A stretch of DNA of 64,000 bases from Amphiura filiformis (lineage: Eukaryota; Echinodermata; Ophiuroidea; Amphilepidida; Amphiuridae). The notes beneath the pieces were generated by a model. It was not told the origin of the DNA and ran no database searches. It saw nothing but the letters and a program-made list of their open reading frames with translations. The stretch is from positions 24,588,262-24,652,261 of the forward strand of contig NC_092642.1 of assembly GCF_039555335.1 (NCBI RefSeq), in the 5' to 3' direction. A program made the position numbers and the translations under genes. Positions 49,698 through 62,391 of this stretch are shown piece after piece (the stretch's first letter is position 1; each line of letters begins with the position of its first letter).

Positions 49698-50781
49698 GTA
49701 AGTATGCATGTTTAATTATATTATGCTGTTTTAAAGCCATAATGTGTGATTTGCTTCACAACGACGCCCTCAATCTTACTCCGATCTCTACTTTTTGCAT
49801 AATTATAATGCCATGGTGTACTAAAAAAACACGTAAAAGACTAAGCCTGAAGTGGTTTAATAACAGTAAAATTTAACTTTTTTTATATTATTAATACAGG
49901 GGAGACCCGGTTTTATTCAACGTTCACCGATCGAATGCTTGCTAAAATGTCCCGTGAATGTCAGCTTATGTGTACACACGTCGAGCGCGATGCTTCGTGC
50001 AGTATTACATACATATATATACGATCGGCGAGCGTAGTACGCGCATTGTAGGCGCTGGAATGAAATCGCAATTTTCTTCGTTTTACCTCATTTGTTTAGC
50101 TCGAAATTAAAAGGGGATAATGTGATCAGTGAAAACAAACATTTAAATAGGAATCTATTCTTTATGCAAATCACACATTATTGCTTTAAGCATGCCCACA
50201 GAAGACAATGAACCAGTGAAGTCAAAATTTAACAGAAATCATTAAAAATGAAATTTCTTAAAAATCTAATTCATGGAAGGAAGCGATGATTTTTTTCATA
50301 AATATTATATCCATGTCATACATTTTCCACCAAATATGAAATTTCTGCTGCATTATGTTCAAAGAAATAACTAGTCAAGGTAATCAATAAGGCGTTCGAC
50401 TATGGTGCGAGATGTTGAGAGTTTGAACTCTTGTTGTGTTTTAGTACGATCTCGTAAAAAAATTGAGTTCGCTTGAAATTCCCCTGGACAAGGAACTTGC
50501 TGCTAATTGTCTCGTTGTAACCCGTGGAGATGCTGATCCTGGTTGCGATGGACAAATGAAGAATGTCTAATGTGTGCGCTCTTGAAGCTGCAAAATCCCG
50601 GAGTTGATGGTTTATGGCATGACCTGTAAAGTGTGTTGAGGCATTTAGATCAACGTCTAGGCTTTGTGCCTTGCGTAGCGTCCTTTTTAAATGAAACAAT
50701 CCAATCCTAAAACTGGAAAAAAAATATGGCTTATGCCATCGCACTCGCCTTAAGTTCTTTCTTTTTCTTTCAAATTTCTAG
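49698..50781. other. Intron 21
   Basis: No gene seen. A minus-strand frame at 50400-50744 is open but lacks recognisable motifs, and its counterpart in the 61-62 kb duplicate is frame-shifted. Confidence 0.45.
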
Positions 50782-50928
50782 AAACATCTGCTTCGCAACA
50801 TACAATCAATATCAAAAAAGACTATTGACATCAACGACGCAGAATCAGTTAAAGAAAATATAGCCGGAGTGGAAATATTCTATGAAGGGTTGAACTATGC
50901 TATTACTAGAGACGTTCCCGCATACGAG
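50782..50928 (+). CDS. Exon 22: pre-TM2 region
   Basis: A 49-codon exon in phase 0: NIAGVEIFYEGLNYAITRDVPAYE matches the xxLNIYYExLxYxxxxxxPAYE segment before TM2. Confidence 0.9.
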
Positions 50929-51628
50929 GTAAACGTAATTGTCATCATTACCGCGTACCGACGAAATACAGATAACTACCAACCGGCCCTTTGTATTTTT
51001 TCATAAGCATAATTCTGGTGTTTCTAAGATAACTCCTCGCCTGATTGATGTCAACCCACGTCCATTACATCTATAAAGCAAGATTGGGTGTCAGACCACC
51101 TTCTTTACTATGAAGCAACTCATGCTCTGGTAATTCCGACCTTTAGGGAAAGGCTGTACAACGAGCACCTCTGTGCTGACTGTGAAAGCTTGTGAATGGT
51201 TATTTAGATATTTTTTCTACAATGAACTGGAAAACTGCAATGTTCCATAGCATAAGTTTCTTAGGAATGTATAGCTATGGATCTCATATATCCGGTGATA
51301 CCGGAATAAATACAAACATTTCCCACGTAATTTCGCAACGTATGACGTCATGATGTTAGCACACACTTGCAAAATTGAGAAATTATGGATATGTATAAAT
51401 GATGTCCGGCTAAAAAAAACCGGATTACCTGCAAAACATATAATGAAATGACCCCTGTTGTTAATAACATTGCTAAAATTGGAAAAATTGCTCCAGCTGC
51501 TATCCTACACGCCTTAACTACGCAATTCTGACGCGATAAAACACAGGGTTTTTTGGGTGGTATCTTTTTCTTTATTCCCTTGATAATGTATTCGGTATCT
51601 TTAATCATTCTTTTTTCTCCATGTACAG

Positions 51629-51781
51629 GTGGAAAGTTTATTCAGTGACCTCGGTGGGACTGTTGGTCTCTATATCGGCTTCTCTGTGATAACAGTTTGT
51701 GAATTTGCTGCAGTTGGCATTGTACTTGTACGATTTTGCTTTCGTAAATATTTTCTCAATAATGATTCCGTGGCTGCTTAG
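51629..51781 (+). CDS. Exon 23: TM2 and C-terminus
   Basis: VESLFSDLGGTVGLYIGFSVITVCEF, with GFS at the selectivity-filter position (GxS) and a hydrophobic TM2. A short cytosolic end RKYFLNNDSVAA is followed by TAG at 51779-51781. Acceptor GTACAG. Confidence 0.93.
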   Translation: MESLFSDLGGTVGLYIGFSVITVCEFAAVGIVLVRFCFRKYFLNNDSVAA

Positions 51782-52314
51782 ATAGACATGTAGGTACGCA
51801 CATCAGACGGATAAGCAATCTAAATGCATCACATAATGATTCCAGAAGAACAGCAACATAACTTTACATGTCAAACCAAGTAATAGATACTTTCAAACAT
51901 CCTCCCTTGCCCCTTGTCATGACTCAATTTAGGCCAAACAACAAAATATCTCAAAGCCCTTGGCAGTTTATCATTTGCGATAATTCAATAGTTCACGGTA
52001 TAAAATTGTGGTTCATTGACACAATTACAAATATCAGTTGTTTTATACCTATAATCGAATCAAGTAATTCTTTTCAAAATGTATCTCAGAATTTCACGAT
52101 TTTACGGCAAAGATAAAAAACTAATTACCGTTTCAGATAAGAAAAACGAACGCGCGCGGTCGCTTTGAGACATTTTTTATTTTGTTTGGCCTAACACTCG
52201 GAAGCCATCACAAATGCTGTTTACACCTTGGAACACGATTTAGATATATAGTTTCTTACAGAAACATGGTTAACAATCGATGACTGTTGTTATCAATCAG
52301 GGAAGGGCAAGTGG
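51782..52314 (+). other. 3' flank/UTR candidate of the channel gene
   Basis: No coding sequence. It is repeated at about 63248-63790 as part of the 3' duplicate. No unambiguous poly(A) signal was assigned. Confidence 0.4.
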
Positions 52315-53075
52315 AGCATACTGCAGTTACTGTCCGTTTTCCTATACACAATACACAGTGCTCTCACCATTGACGCGTGACCTCTACAAATGATGTATGT
52401 TGGAAGAATGGGCACTTGCCTAGTTAACATCACTGTGTGAAAAATAACCAGCCAATATTTAACTTATTCTTCAAACTTCTAGCAAATATATTTCTCTAAC
52501 ATGACCTAAAATTACAGCTAGGTTAGATGTTCAGAAATAGTCGCACTTTTGTAAAATATGCGTGAGGGCAAGGCATAGCTAGCCAACTCCCCGTGTTAAT
52601 TGAATGGAGATTTGACCGAAAATATTGGTATCGGACCGCTCACTTCTGGAGGATGCCACAAAAAACGGTACAAGCTACATTTAAACTATTCTCTGGCAAT
52701 CATTATGATGAGTTTCTTATATAGTATGCCGAAATTGGGTACTGTAAGTGATTGACAAAGGGTCGCACTTTTGTGGTTTAGGAAGGATATGTAAACGACA
52801 GATAACACCAAAAATATGAAGAAATTATTTCCAAACCGTCCACTACCATTGTTTCCTTGCGTTTTCTTTATAATCGGTTACCCAACTGAAGCTGTATTAT
52901 AGCAGCTCATTGCTATATCGCACATATAAAACAGACACATGTGCACAGCCAGAGAAGATCCGATTTAATCAGTTGAGCTGTTTCAATGAGTGTTATCTTG
53001 GTTTAATAGCTTTTAATGGGGTTAAGTCCTGCAAAGGTCGAGGTGAATTCTACTGTAGACATGACTGCATCATGG
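52315..53075 (+). repeat. Repeat block related to 56155-56805 (includes family R, copy 2)
   Basis: CTCACCATTGACGCGTGAC, GGATATGTAAACGACAGATAAC and the family R text (GTTGAGCTGTTTCAATGAGTG) follow one another both here and at 56155-56805, with many differences. It also overlaps the start of the duplicated block at 63800-64000. Confidence 0.8.
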
Positions 53076-53260
53076 ATACTATAAGTGTATGTATCGCATC
53101 TTGTATACTTAAACCCAGTCACTTGAAGTATTTTTCTTCATGATTATTATCAATGTGTTTTAATACTTGTGTAAGGCATATAATACATTGATAACATGTT
53201 TACAATTTTAAATTATAAGTAGAAAGTAGGTATACAATTTATTATATTTAGTAATCTATA

Positions 53261-53602
53261 GGGGTACTACACCTGTGCTAAATTGTGACTATTTTGCATT
53301 TTATTTAAAAATAATAACACACTGGTAACAAAAGTTATGTATGTTATTGAGGCAAGGAATCCAATTACTACACTGACATTTCAGTGACCCAAGACAAGCG
53401 GTTCGTTATTTATTATAAGAAATAAGGTACCGCTATGATGTGCCTCATATATTTAACCGCTTGTCTTGGGTCACTGAAATTCCAGTGTAGTAATTGGATT
53501 CCTTGCCCCTATAATATACATAACTTTTGTAACCACTGTGTTATTAGTTTTTGAGAAAAATGCAAAAATAGACACAAATTTATCGAGGGGTGTAGTACCC
53601 CC
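53261..53602. mobile_element. Fold-back MITE with about 145-bp arms
   Basis: GGGGTACTACACC at 53261 and GGTGTAGTACCCCC at about 53589 are the ends. Long inner arms match (GACCCAAGACAAGCGGTT / AACCGCTTGTCTTGGGTC). Only about 40 bases separate the arms. Confidence 0.88.
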
Positions 53603-54049
53603 TTGAAGGTAATTGTTGAAGTATTATATGTTTGATAGAATCCTGTTGTCTATCTCATTGATCATCATAATTATTAGAACAAGAGATGATCACAGTGATC
53701 AACGGGCTCTTGACGAAATACTTACAATTTCATTCATGTTTAATATAGTTTATATTAATTATAATCATTTATGTGTACCTCATTGACTTTGTCTTGTATT
53801 GTGTTGAACATTAATTGAAATAAGTCTAATTCGAAAACAGCTTTTTTTTTTTAAGAAACGACAAATAAAGACCCAAAGCAAGAACACTAAAAACCAACTT
53901 GAAAATGTAGAAACTAAAATTACATAATTAGGATTGAGAATTCATAATTAAATCGTAATAAGATCAGTATGAATCTGAACAGAAACTTGCTGTTGACATC
54001 AAAGATGAGGTTTCATCATCCATTGCAGACAGAACAGAGTAAAGGGGTT

Positions 54050-54318
54050 GCAAGTGAAGACCTGAGCGCAAGAAGACCGTAAGTCCACTTGGCCCCTCAA
54101 CAAGTATACACTAAAGTTACGTATAGTTTCTTAGGGTTTTATCATGTTTAATACATGTACCAGGGGGAAAACATCATGAAAGGTTGTGAAAGATTTGTTT
54201 TGGCCCTGAACATGTATAAAACATTACCAAACTATACGAAACTATACGCAATTTTAGAGTATACATGTTGAGGGGCCAAGTGGAGTTACAGTCTTCTTGC
54301 GCTCAGGTCTTCAAGTGC
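54050..54318. mobile_element. Fold-back MITE
   Basis: GACCTGAGCGCAAGAAGAC near 54060 and CCACTTGGCCCCTCAAC near 54091 reappear inverted at about 54257-54318. The interior is AT-rich (ACTATACG repeats). No coding. Confidence 0.85.
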
Positions 54319-54889
54319 ATGTCAGAGTAGTAAAGATTGATCTACTTAAAAGTAGTGCAATTAAGAATGGCAGTTACTTGGAATGAGCATGCCAAATAAA
54401 TAATATTTCACATCTATAATAAATTACTGAGTTTGGCGAATTGGTAAGGCTAAAAACTTCTACGTTTTACATTATTTCGGAAAACGGATTTTTTGCGTTG
54501 CGTGGAGTAAGGTTGTCCGCACCCCATTAAAACTTCAAATTTTGTTTTTGTTTATGTTAAAGGTGTCAAATAATGTTAATTAGTTTAAAAGCACTGACAG
54601 CTCCTGCGAGCTAAAACTTTTCACACCAACACAATACACTAATGTTGACATAGCCTAAAATAGGCCTTCTGTCCTGTCATCTGTGTGAAGATAATATGCC
54701 TGTAGTCTCAGCTGTGTAGTCAGGGGCTACTTTAACGTGCCTCCTGGCACGTTCGTGCAGTGAGATTAAAAATCCGTGCAGTGACAATTAAAAATTCGTG
54801 CTTAAAATGTAAAGTAGACAAGAGTTGCTAGAGCTTTTCCCCTTTGCAGTCACTTTCAAGGAAAAATTTCAAAATGTTCGCACTTTTGA

Positions 54890-56140
54890 CCACAATCAAC
54901 ACTTCAGCATGCCTTTTCACGAAAGCCTCATTTCATAGGGCCCGATGCACATAGAAATAGTTTGAGAACCGCTACCTTAAACATGTTAAAGCAGACACGG
55001 AATCAGGGGCGTCCCTCCTCCAAAAAGTAGAAAGTGGGGGAAGAACAAAGAGGAGAAATTGGGGAAAGGAGAGAAAAGAGAAGAGAAAGGGGACAAAGGG
55101 AAAAGATAAACATTAAATTTCACGAAGGTCTATGTTCAGTAGACCCATGCCTATAACCAGGGGCGGATCCCCGGGGGCGGATCCAAGTTTTTGAAGGGGA
55201 GCCATTCTTGAAACATATTCAGGCTTGCTTCATATGACCAAATTTTACGACAAATACCACTCTGTCGACCATTCTGCTTGGGGTGCAAAGGAGTATCTCT
55301 CGGATTCAAAAAAGGTTGCAAATACTGGAATAGGGTGTCAAAATCATCAAAATTACCTCCACTGAGGACCATTTGATAAAAGATAACTTACCTATCCATT
55401 TTTTACGATTTTGACACCACCGACTTAGAGCAGACACGGACGCGGACGCAGGGGGCACCCTTCCAATCAACACTTCAGCCAGATGATGGTAACCGACAGT
55501 CATTTAATGCGGCAACAGCCAATAGCGTAAACAAAACAGACAATATGACGGCAACACTGCCTTGGACGTTGGACGCCCCGTGCCGAGGTGCGTTTTTAGC
55601 TCTATTGGCCCTATTACAGAAAAAAAATTGCCCCCATTATAGAAAAAAAATGCACAAAATATATTTCCCAGTGCAAAACATGAAAATAAATAATTTTGGA
55701 TTCAAAATGAATGTGAAGAAAAAGAAATTATAGCCGGAGTGGGAATCGATCTCGGACCCTTTGCGTTATTCATACAAAAATTCAAAAACAGTACTTACAA
55801 TGAGGTTAACTGTCGAACCTCAACGGATTTAGACTGATAAAATAGTGCTTGATAACATGCATACACTTTTGGAATATAGATTGAGATATTTTCGTGTTTA
55901 CGTGTAAAACCAATGCCGACGTCAAAATTCAGTCAATCTTGGCCGGCCCCCCTGACTTCAGCATTCTTTTTCTTGAAAACCTCATTTCATAGGGCCCGAT
56001 GCCAATAGAAATAGTTTGGGAACCGCTACTTTAGAGCAGGTACGAACATTGGGGTACGCCCCCAATAAAAACAGCACTTCATCACCACTTCCGCTTCCTG
56101 TTTTTGAAAAACCTTATTTTTATAGGGCCCGATGCATATA
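54890..56140. repeat. Dispersed repeat debris (TAGGGCCCGATGC family)
   Basis: CATTTCATAGGGCCCGATGC with ATAGAAATAGTTTG..GAACCGCTAC occurs at about 54930 and 55983, and a shorter form at about 56124. The open frame at 55151-55372 (minus) lies in CGGATCC-rich repeat text and is not a convincing gene. Confidence 0.65.
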
Positions 56141-56154
56141 GTTTATGAATCGCT

Positions 56155-56805
56155 CATACTGCAGTTACTGTTCATTTTCCCATACACTGTACTCTCACCA
56201 TTGACGCGTGACATCTACAAACAGTGTATGTTATATTATATGGGCATTGCCTAGTTAACGTCAATGTGTGAAAAATAACCGACCAATATTTAAAGTACTC
56301 TCTCAAATTCTATATAGAAAATATAGTTTTGTAACATGTCTTAAATTTTTAGATAATTTAGGTGTTTGGAAATATTCGCACTTTGGTGTTTTAGGAAGGA
56401 TATGTAAACGACAGATAACACCAAAAAAAAAATAAGAAATTATTTTCAAACCGTGTTAAGTCTACAACCATTATGTTTCTCATTTCCAAGAATGCTGGTT
56501 AACAATAATATGCAGACTATTGTCTCATTTCGGAAACAAAGGCCCACGCATTATCTTTACCTTGCGTTTGCTTTATAATCGTTCACCCAACTGAAACTAT
56601 AATAACAGCTCAATGCAATATCGCACAGGTAAAACAGAAACATGTGTAGTGTGGATTTAACCAGAGAAGATCTGGTTTAACATAGTTGAGCTGTTTTCAA
56701 TGAGTGTTATATTGGTTTAATAGCTTTTAATGGGGTTTAAGTCCTGCAAAGGTCGTGGTGAATTCCCGGGGTGAAATCTACTGTAGACAAAACTGCATCA
56801 TACCT
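56155..56805 (+). repeat. Repeat block, second copy (family R, copy 3)
   Basis: Matches 52315-53075 in order and closely matches 2040-2335 in its second half (ATGCAGACTATTGTCTC through TGTAGACAAAACTGC). Confidence 0.8.
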
Positions 56806-58160
56806 TAGAGATGGCACAAACACAAGAGGTGTTACCCCTCCCCACTCCTCAATAAAAGAAAAAAGGGGGAAAAGAAAGGAACATATAAACGAAGAGGAGA
56901 AATTTGGAAAGGAGAGAAAAGATAAGAGAAAAGGGAGAAGAGAAATATTAATTGTATATATATATACTTTTATTGAAAGATTACTTTGAATGAACATCAT
57001 GAAAGTGATCAAACCCTAAAGTATAACCCTAATTTTATAGACTATAATCATGATAAAGATAATTATTTTCCTCAATGCATGTATATTGAACATGTTGAAT
57101 GATTAAATAGTTTGTTAGAATTATGAATGAAAGTGAACACAATCATGATCTTGAAAATGCCGTGTCAACAGAGAAAATGGATCTATCTATTGTCCATAAT
57201 AGAAATTCTATATAGCCTAGACAATAGACATGATCTATATAACGTATATGTGAATTCATTTAAAAGACTGAGCTCAATGAAGAACCTTATATGCATACAA
57301 ATTGCATACCCAATAGAAGCTAACATAAGGCATGAATGTTTCTCATTTCATATCATAACATCATGATTCATCTGTTTTTATACTTTGCTGGTACAATAAC
57401 TAAAACTTATCTTCACGATAGATCTGTTATTTCACGAAATTTATTCTAGATCTGTTATTTGTTCTCATCATATTTTTCCGACTCTGATATTTGTATTAGT
57501 TGTATCTGCAAGATTGTTGTGTATTTTGCTTGCTAAGTGCCTACATCGTATAAATCGTTATTGTAATGTGTTATGTTATCACAATCTTTTTATCGGTAGT
57601 TGATGTTGCCTTTTGACAATATCTGAGAGATATGTCACACAAAACCTCGAAGAAATAAAGTGAAACGAAATATTGGCATAAAGATCAAAACAGCTTCTTA
57701 TTCTAAGAGAATAAAGTTTCCATCTGAAACTGTCACAATGCATGATAAATGTGAATTAGTAACTATATGGCAACTCTGTATCAAAACAACTTGTATCTAT
57801 ATACTTCGATGCTTAAAATATATTACATAGCCTACTGCATGGGATTTGGTTAAAGGTAAAAATATGCAATATAATAACAAATCTGATAACTCAAATGTAA
57901 GGGATGCTTGGAGGTTATGTTGACCTATTTTCAAACTATAATAATTATTTTTCCAATTCCTTTATTAAAGTAAAAATATAATATAATTTATATACATACG
58001 ATTGCGCAAAAAATGTTTAGTTTTTCCAACATTAAAAGTGGCTACTGGCCTAGTAGGGCCTCAAATCTGTCAATACGTCAAGATACAGGACAACCCAGAA
58101 GTATCTATACCGGGAAAGTTCAATTTTATTCGGTGTGAATGGCATTGCTATTGCTCATTA
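56806..58160. other. AT-rich intergenic, no gene seen
   Basis: A purine-rich run lies at about 56860-56945, then plain AT-rich sequence. No domain or repeat recognised. Confidence 0.4.
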
Positions 58161-58169
58161 TTGTTTCAT

Positions 58170-58770
58170 ATCAAATTGTAAGCGCTCCTTATTAGCAAAG
58201 TCATAGTTCATTGAATTTACAACCGTGTGACAAAACAGGCGAAAATAGTAACTTTTTGCACAAGATTTGCAATTTAAAGAGAATTGGCCATTGCTCATTA
58301 AAATGAAGCTAGCACATGGACAATATAAATGTGCTCTTTCATTTAATGACATAAAATTTGAAAAATATTTAAGAAATACTTGAGATTTTGACTTTAAAAA
58401 CATTTTGGGCAGGAATGGGTCATTTTCAACAGTTTACCACATTTGCCTCACTATACACATTGAATCGCGTTATCTGTTGACCTAATGAAAAAGTGTTTTT
58501 AGGGGAAAGTGTTAGCTTTCGCCCGATATAAGAAACTGCTAATTGGATGAAGGGAACACTTGAGATTTTGACAAAAGCCAATTACAGATGCCTATTTTCC
58601 ACTATGTCTCACACAGCTCTTATGATGCTATGCACTCAACCGTGTAGTATAAAAACAGACTGCGTAGAGGCTAGACTCGCTGTGCTTGGAAATATCTGTG
58701 TGCTCGGGTGTATTGAGGTGGAAATTGAGCGTAGATGCATTTACAAGAGAATCGTTTTTGTAATCAAACC
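58170..58770 (+). repeat. Dispersed repeat family S, copy 2 (empty site)
   Basis: Matches 6900-7770 in order, without the 270-bp MITE. At 58624 the text GATGCTATGCACTCAACCG is uninterrupted. Confidence 0.8.
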
Positions 58771-60432
58771 TTTTCATATGTCATTCTAAATTCTATTATA
58801 TTTAGTAATAGGTATGTCACAGTGGCTGCCCAATAATTCTGCCACACTGTGCATGCAAGCATAACAGTGAATTGAAAAGCGCGCGCTTCAAAGTTGACCA
58901 ATTTTAGAAAACATCTATGTCAAAAAATTAAATTTCCTCATATGCTTCATTTATCCAAATTGTTTGAATTTTTAATATATGGTGTGTGAAGACTTTCCGA
59001 GGCTACCATTACAATGCATTGACCGATTTCAATTCCGTTTTTTGATTTTTGATACTTTAATAACGCTCATTCATGTAGAAACATTAAATAACGTGTTTCT
59101 GCTGCGCTTATTTTTGGGTGATATGCCTATTAATAGCTTTCTTAGGAATTTTATATTTTAAATATTGGGCATGGAATTAACAGAATATTGCGTAAAATTG
59201 GGAGTTATGACAAAAAATTACTAACCATACAGCACACATTTACTTGGCCGTCATGCAGGTATTTTTGCTGTTTTCTGTTCTGACTTGCACTAAACAGTCA
59301 ATGAAAGTAACATACAAATAATTGGATGCACAGTTGATTTTTGATTATTTGTATTTGTTTTTCAAACACGGTATAGGTAATTCTGGGACACCCTGTATTT
59401 TATGAAATTTTAACCATAAAATGCATCAATACTGATCGTGTGATTGAAATTTCATTATGTAGCCCCCCCCCCCAACCTCAACGTCTGACTGTTCTAGATC
59501 CACCACTGGGTCTAGATCCACCCCTGCCACCGCTGCCTACCACCCCCCACCACCACCACCAAAGGCTTTGCTTACGAGCACGTTAACAAGCTATTACAAT
59601 GTTCATCCGGAGATTTTCACGTTGGCGGCGTGCAGTGACTTTTCACCACTAAAATAGCCCCTGTGTGTAGTCCTGTGCTCTGGTCACTTGATTTACTATT
59701 ATAGATACCCTAGGTATTCAATATCCTGTTGCAGACCCAGACTCAGTGTTGCCAAAAATTTTCAGTCAGAATCGCGGGTCAAATCGTCGGGACATCGCCC
59801 AAATAAAACCATTGGTTTTCTGTTTGGTTTCCTTAACCATTGCTTTATATGGACAGGAAATGTACAAATTGCGGAGAACATTTCAAAAATCACCCAATCA
59901 GGCTACCAAATTGTTATTTTGGCAACCCTGACTATAAGCAAACATCTCATTTACACCTATTGTCGCACATCTTGAAGAGTTACCAAATCCATTATGTCCA
60001 TTATCAGGGGCACAGTCCAGTAACCCCAATACATTTGTACATTCATTAAATGACCTTTGAAAATGTGGGTATACAAACTCATACTCTGCAACTCGAGGTC
60101 AAATTTTGCATTATGATTGTTAAATTGAGTTTATTGAACTATGCTAATGGGATGAGGCCATTGTCGTCCATAGTGTCAAAAGGGTGAAAAGTCTTTTTGG
60201 CGGTCAATACTGAACATCTCATATAGGCCTACCTAATACCTAATAACCAACTAAACCAATGGCTACAAAATATTGACTAGCCACACACCTTGAACATGTA
60301 CAATGTATGTGACCCAATGAGTATTATAGTGCCAACCATTCTCTCATTCACATAATGATATTGGTTGGTACTGGAGTGAGTGGACATTGTTTATACGCCA
60401 ATCAATTACATGATGACAATAATTATATTGAC
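58771..60432. other. Intergenic, low-complexity and mariner-end relic
   Basis: TTCTGGGACACCCTGTATTTT at 59383 resembles a mariner-like TIR end (compare 45324). A C-rich patch lies at 59463-59565. No gene recognised. Confidence 0.45.
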
Positions 60433-60632
60433 NNNNNNNNNNNNNNNNNNNNNNNNNNNNNNNNNNNNNNNNNNNNNNNNNNNNNNNNNNNNNNNNNNNN
60501 NNNNNNNNNNNNNNNNNNNNNNNNNNNNNNNNNNNNNNNNNNNNNNNNNNNNNNNNNNNNNNNNNNNNNNNNNNNNNNNNNNNNNNNNNNNNNNNNNNNN
60601 NNNNNNNNNNNNNNNNNNNNNNNNNNNNNNNN
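60433..60632. other. Assembly gap, 200 N
   Basis: Exactly 200 N; a conventional fixed-size gap rather than measured sequence. Translations across it are meaningless. Confidence 0.99.
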
Positions 60633-62245
60633 GCTTCTACACAGAAATTTCTGAGCTATATTTTTGTTTTTTTCCATTTCCACGTGCATCAAGCTCGTTT
60701 CTATACAGTTGAATAGAACAATAAAAGAATCTTCCAAACGATATATACAGTGCGAAGTAACACATTGTATTTGTGCACTCATGAAATGCAGTAATGAAAT
60801 CTATGTAAATTTCTTTATGAAAGACACGATCTCAATCACTCGCTAAACAGATGTAGATTTCATATGCGGTCATCAATTGAGAGTAATCCCATTGGAAATT
60901 CACACACCCTATGTGGAATATTAAGGTTATATCTTTCATAAGGGGGTGGCATCAGATTTGAATTGAAACTAGCTTAAACTATTTCCTCAAGTAGTTTAAA
61001 TAATACTAGTTGCTCTAATTTTCGTCTGATTTTTCAAGTAGTGCCGGGTATTTTGTCAAAACGGTTTCGCAATCTGGGTATTGGCCATCAAACGTCTATC
61101 TCGTAAGTATGCATGTTTAATTATATTTGCTAATATGGCCTAAGATGTATGTAAACAAGTTATATAAATTATGCTGTTTTAAAGCCATAATGTGTGATTT
61201 GCTTTACAACGACGCCCTCAATCTTACTCCGATCTCTACTTTTTGCATAATTATAATGCCATGGTGTACTAAAAACACGTAAAAGACTAAGCCTCATGCG
61301 GTTTAATATCGGTAAAATTTAACTTTTTTTATATTATTAATACAGGGGGAATTCGGTTTTATCTCAACGTTCACTGATCGAACGTTTGCTTGCTAAAATG
61401 TCCTGTGAATGTCAGCTTATGTGGCTACATATCGTCGAGCGCGCGATGCGTTTTGTGCAGTATTACATACATATATAGCCGATCGGCGAGCGTAGTACGC
61501 GCATTGTAGTGGCGCTGGAATGAAATCATAATTTTCTTCGTTTTTACCTCATTTTGTTTAGCTCGAAATTAAAAGGGGATAATGTGATCGAGTGAAAAAC
61601 AAACATTTAAATAGGAATCTATTTCTTTATGCAAATCACACATTATTGCTTTAAGCATGCCTATTGTGAAGACAATGAACCAGTGAAGTCAGAAATTTAA
61701 CAGAAATCATTAAAATGAAATTTCTTAAAAATCTAATTCATGGAAGGAAGCGATGATTTTTTCATAAATATTATATCCATGTCATACATTCTCCACCAAA
61801 TATGAAATTTCTGCTGCATTATGTTCAAAGAAATAACTAGTGGAAGGTAATCAATAAGGCGTTCGACTATGGTGCGAGATGTTGACGGTTTGAACTCTTG
61901 TTGTGTTTTAGTACGATCTCGTAAAAAATTGAGTTCGCTTGAAATTCCCTGGACAAGGAACTTGCTGCTAATTAATCCTCGTTGTAACCCGTGGAGATGC
62001 TGATCCTGGTTGCGATGGACAAATGAAGAATGTCTAATGTGTGCGCTCTTGAAGCTGCAAAATCCCGGAGTTGATGGTTTATGGCATGACCTGTAAAGTG
62101 TGTTGAGGCACATTTAGATCAACGTCTAGGCTTTGTGCCTTGCGTAGCGTCCTTTTAAAATGAAACAATCCAATCCTAAACTGGAAAAATATGAAACTTA
62201 TGCCATCGCACTCATATAAGTTCTTTCTTTTCTTTCAAATTCTAG

Positions 62246-62391
62246 AAACATCTGCTTCGCAACATACAATCAATATCAAAAAAGACTATTGACATCAACG
62301 ACGCAGAATCAGTTAAAGAAAAATATAGGCGAGTGGAAATATTCTATGAAGGCTTGAACTACGCTATTACTAGAGACGTTCCGCATACGAG
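62246..62391 (+). pseudogene. Copy of exon 22 in the 3' duplicate
   Basis: One base short of the original 147, with a lost C in GACGTTCCGCATACGAG that shifts the frame. An offsetting pair of indels changes a few codons near TATAGGCGAG. The splice sites are retained. Confidence 0.8.

Larger units (their letters stand above)
6274..51781 (+). pseudogene. DEG/ENaC-family channel gene with LDLa-HYR-LDLa cassette (23 exons)
   Basis: Degenerin/ENaC/ASIC proteins are trimeric Na+-permeable channels of the plasma membrane, with two membrane helices and a large disulfide-rich ectodomain. The exon order here gives: cytosolic end plus TM1 (exon 1), FPAVTVCN palm strand (exon 2), LDLa x4 (exons 3-6), HYR x4 (exons 7-11), LDLa x3 (exons 12-14), GHQMEDLIL-type ectodomain (exons 15-17), cysteine-rich thumb (exons 18-20), SQSAWPS (exon 21), the pre-TM2 wrist (exon 22) and TM2 (exon 23). 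Splice phases are mutually consistent. The first coding exon with the initiator Met was not found. Lesions are: a MITE at the exon 11 donor, one extra base in exon 15, and one missing base plus a TGA in exon 18. I call it a pseudogene cautiously, because single-base assembly errors could explain most of these and the sequence is otherwise well conserved. A 21-kb Polinton occupies intron 16. Confidence 0.8.

Noticed and set aside
55151..55372. Minus-strand 73-codon frame ending in LDPPPGIRPWL
   Set aside because: It lies in repeat text rich in GGATCC; no recognisable protein family.
60355..60782. Reading frames across the N run
   Set aside because: They exist only because unknown bases contain no stop codons.
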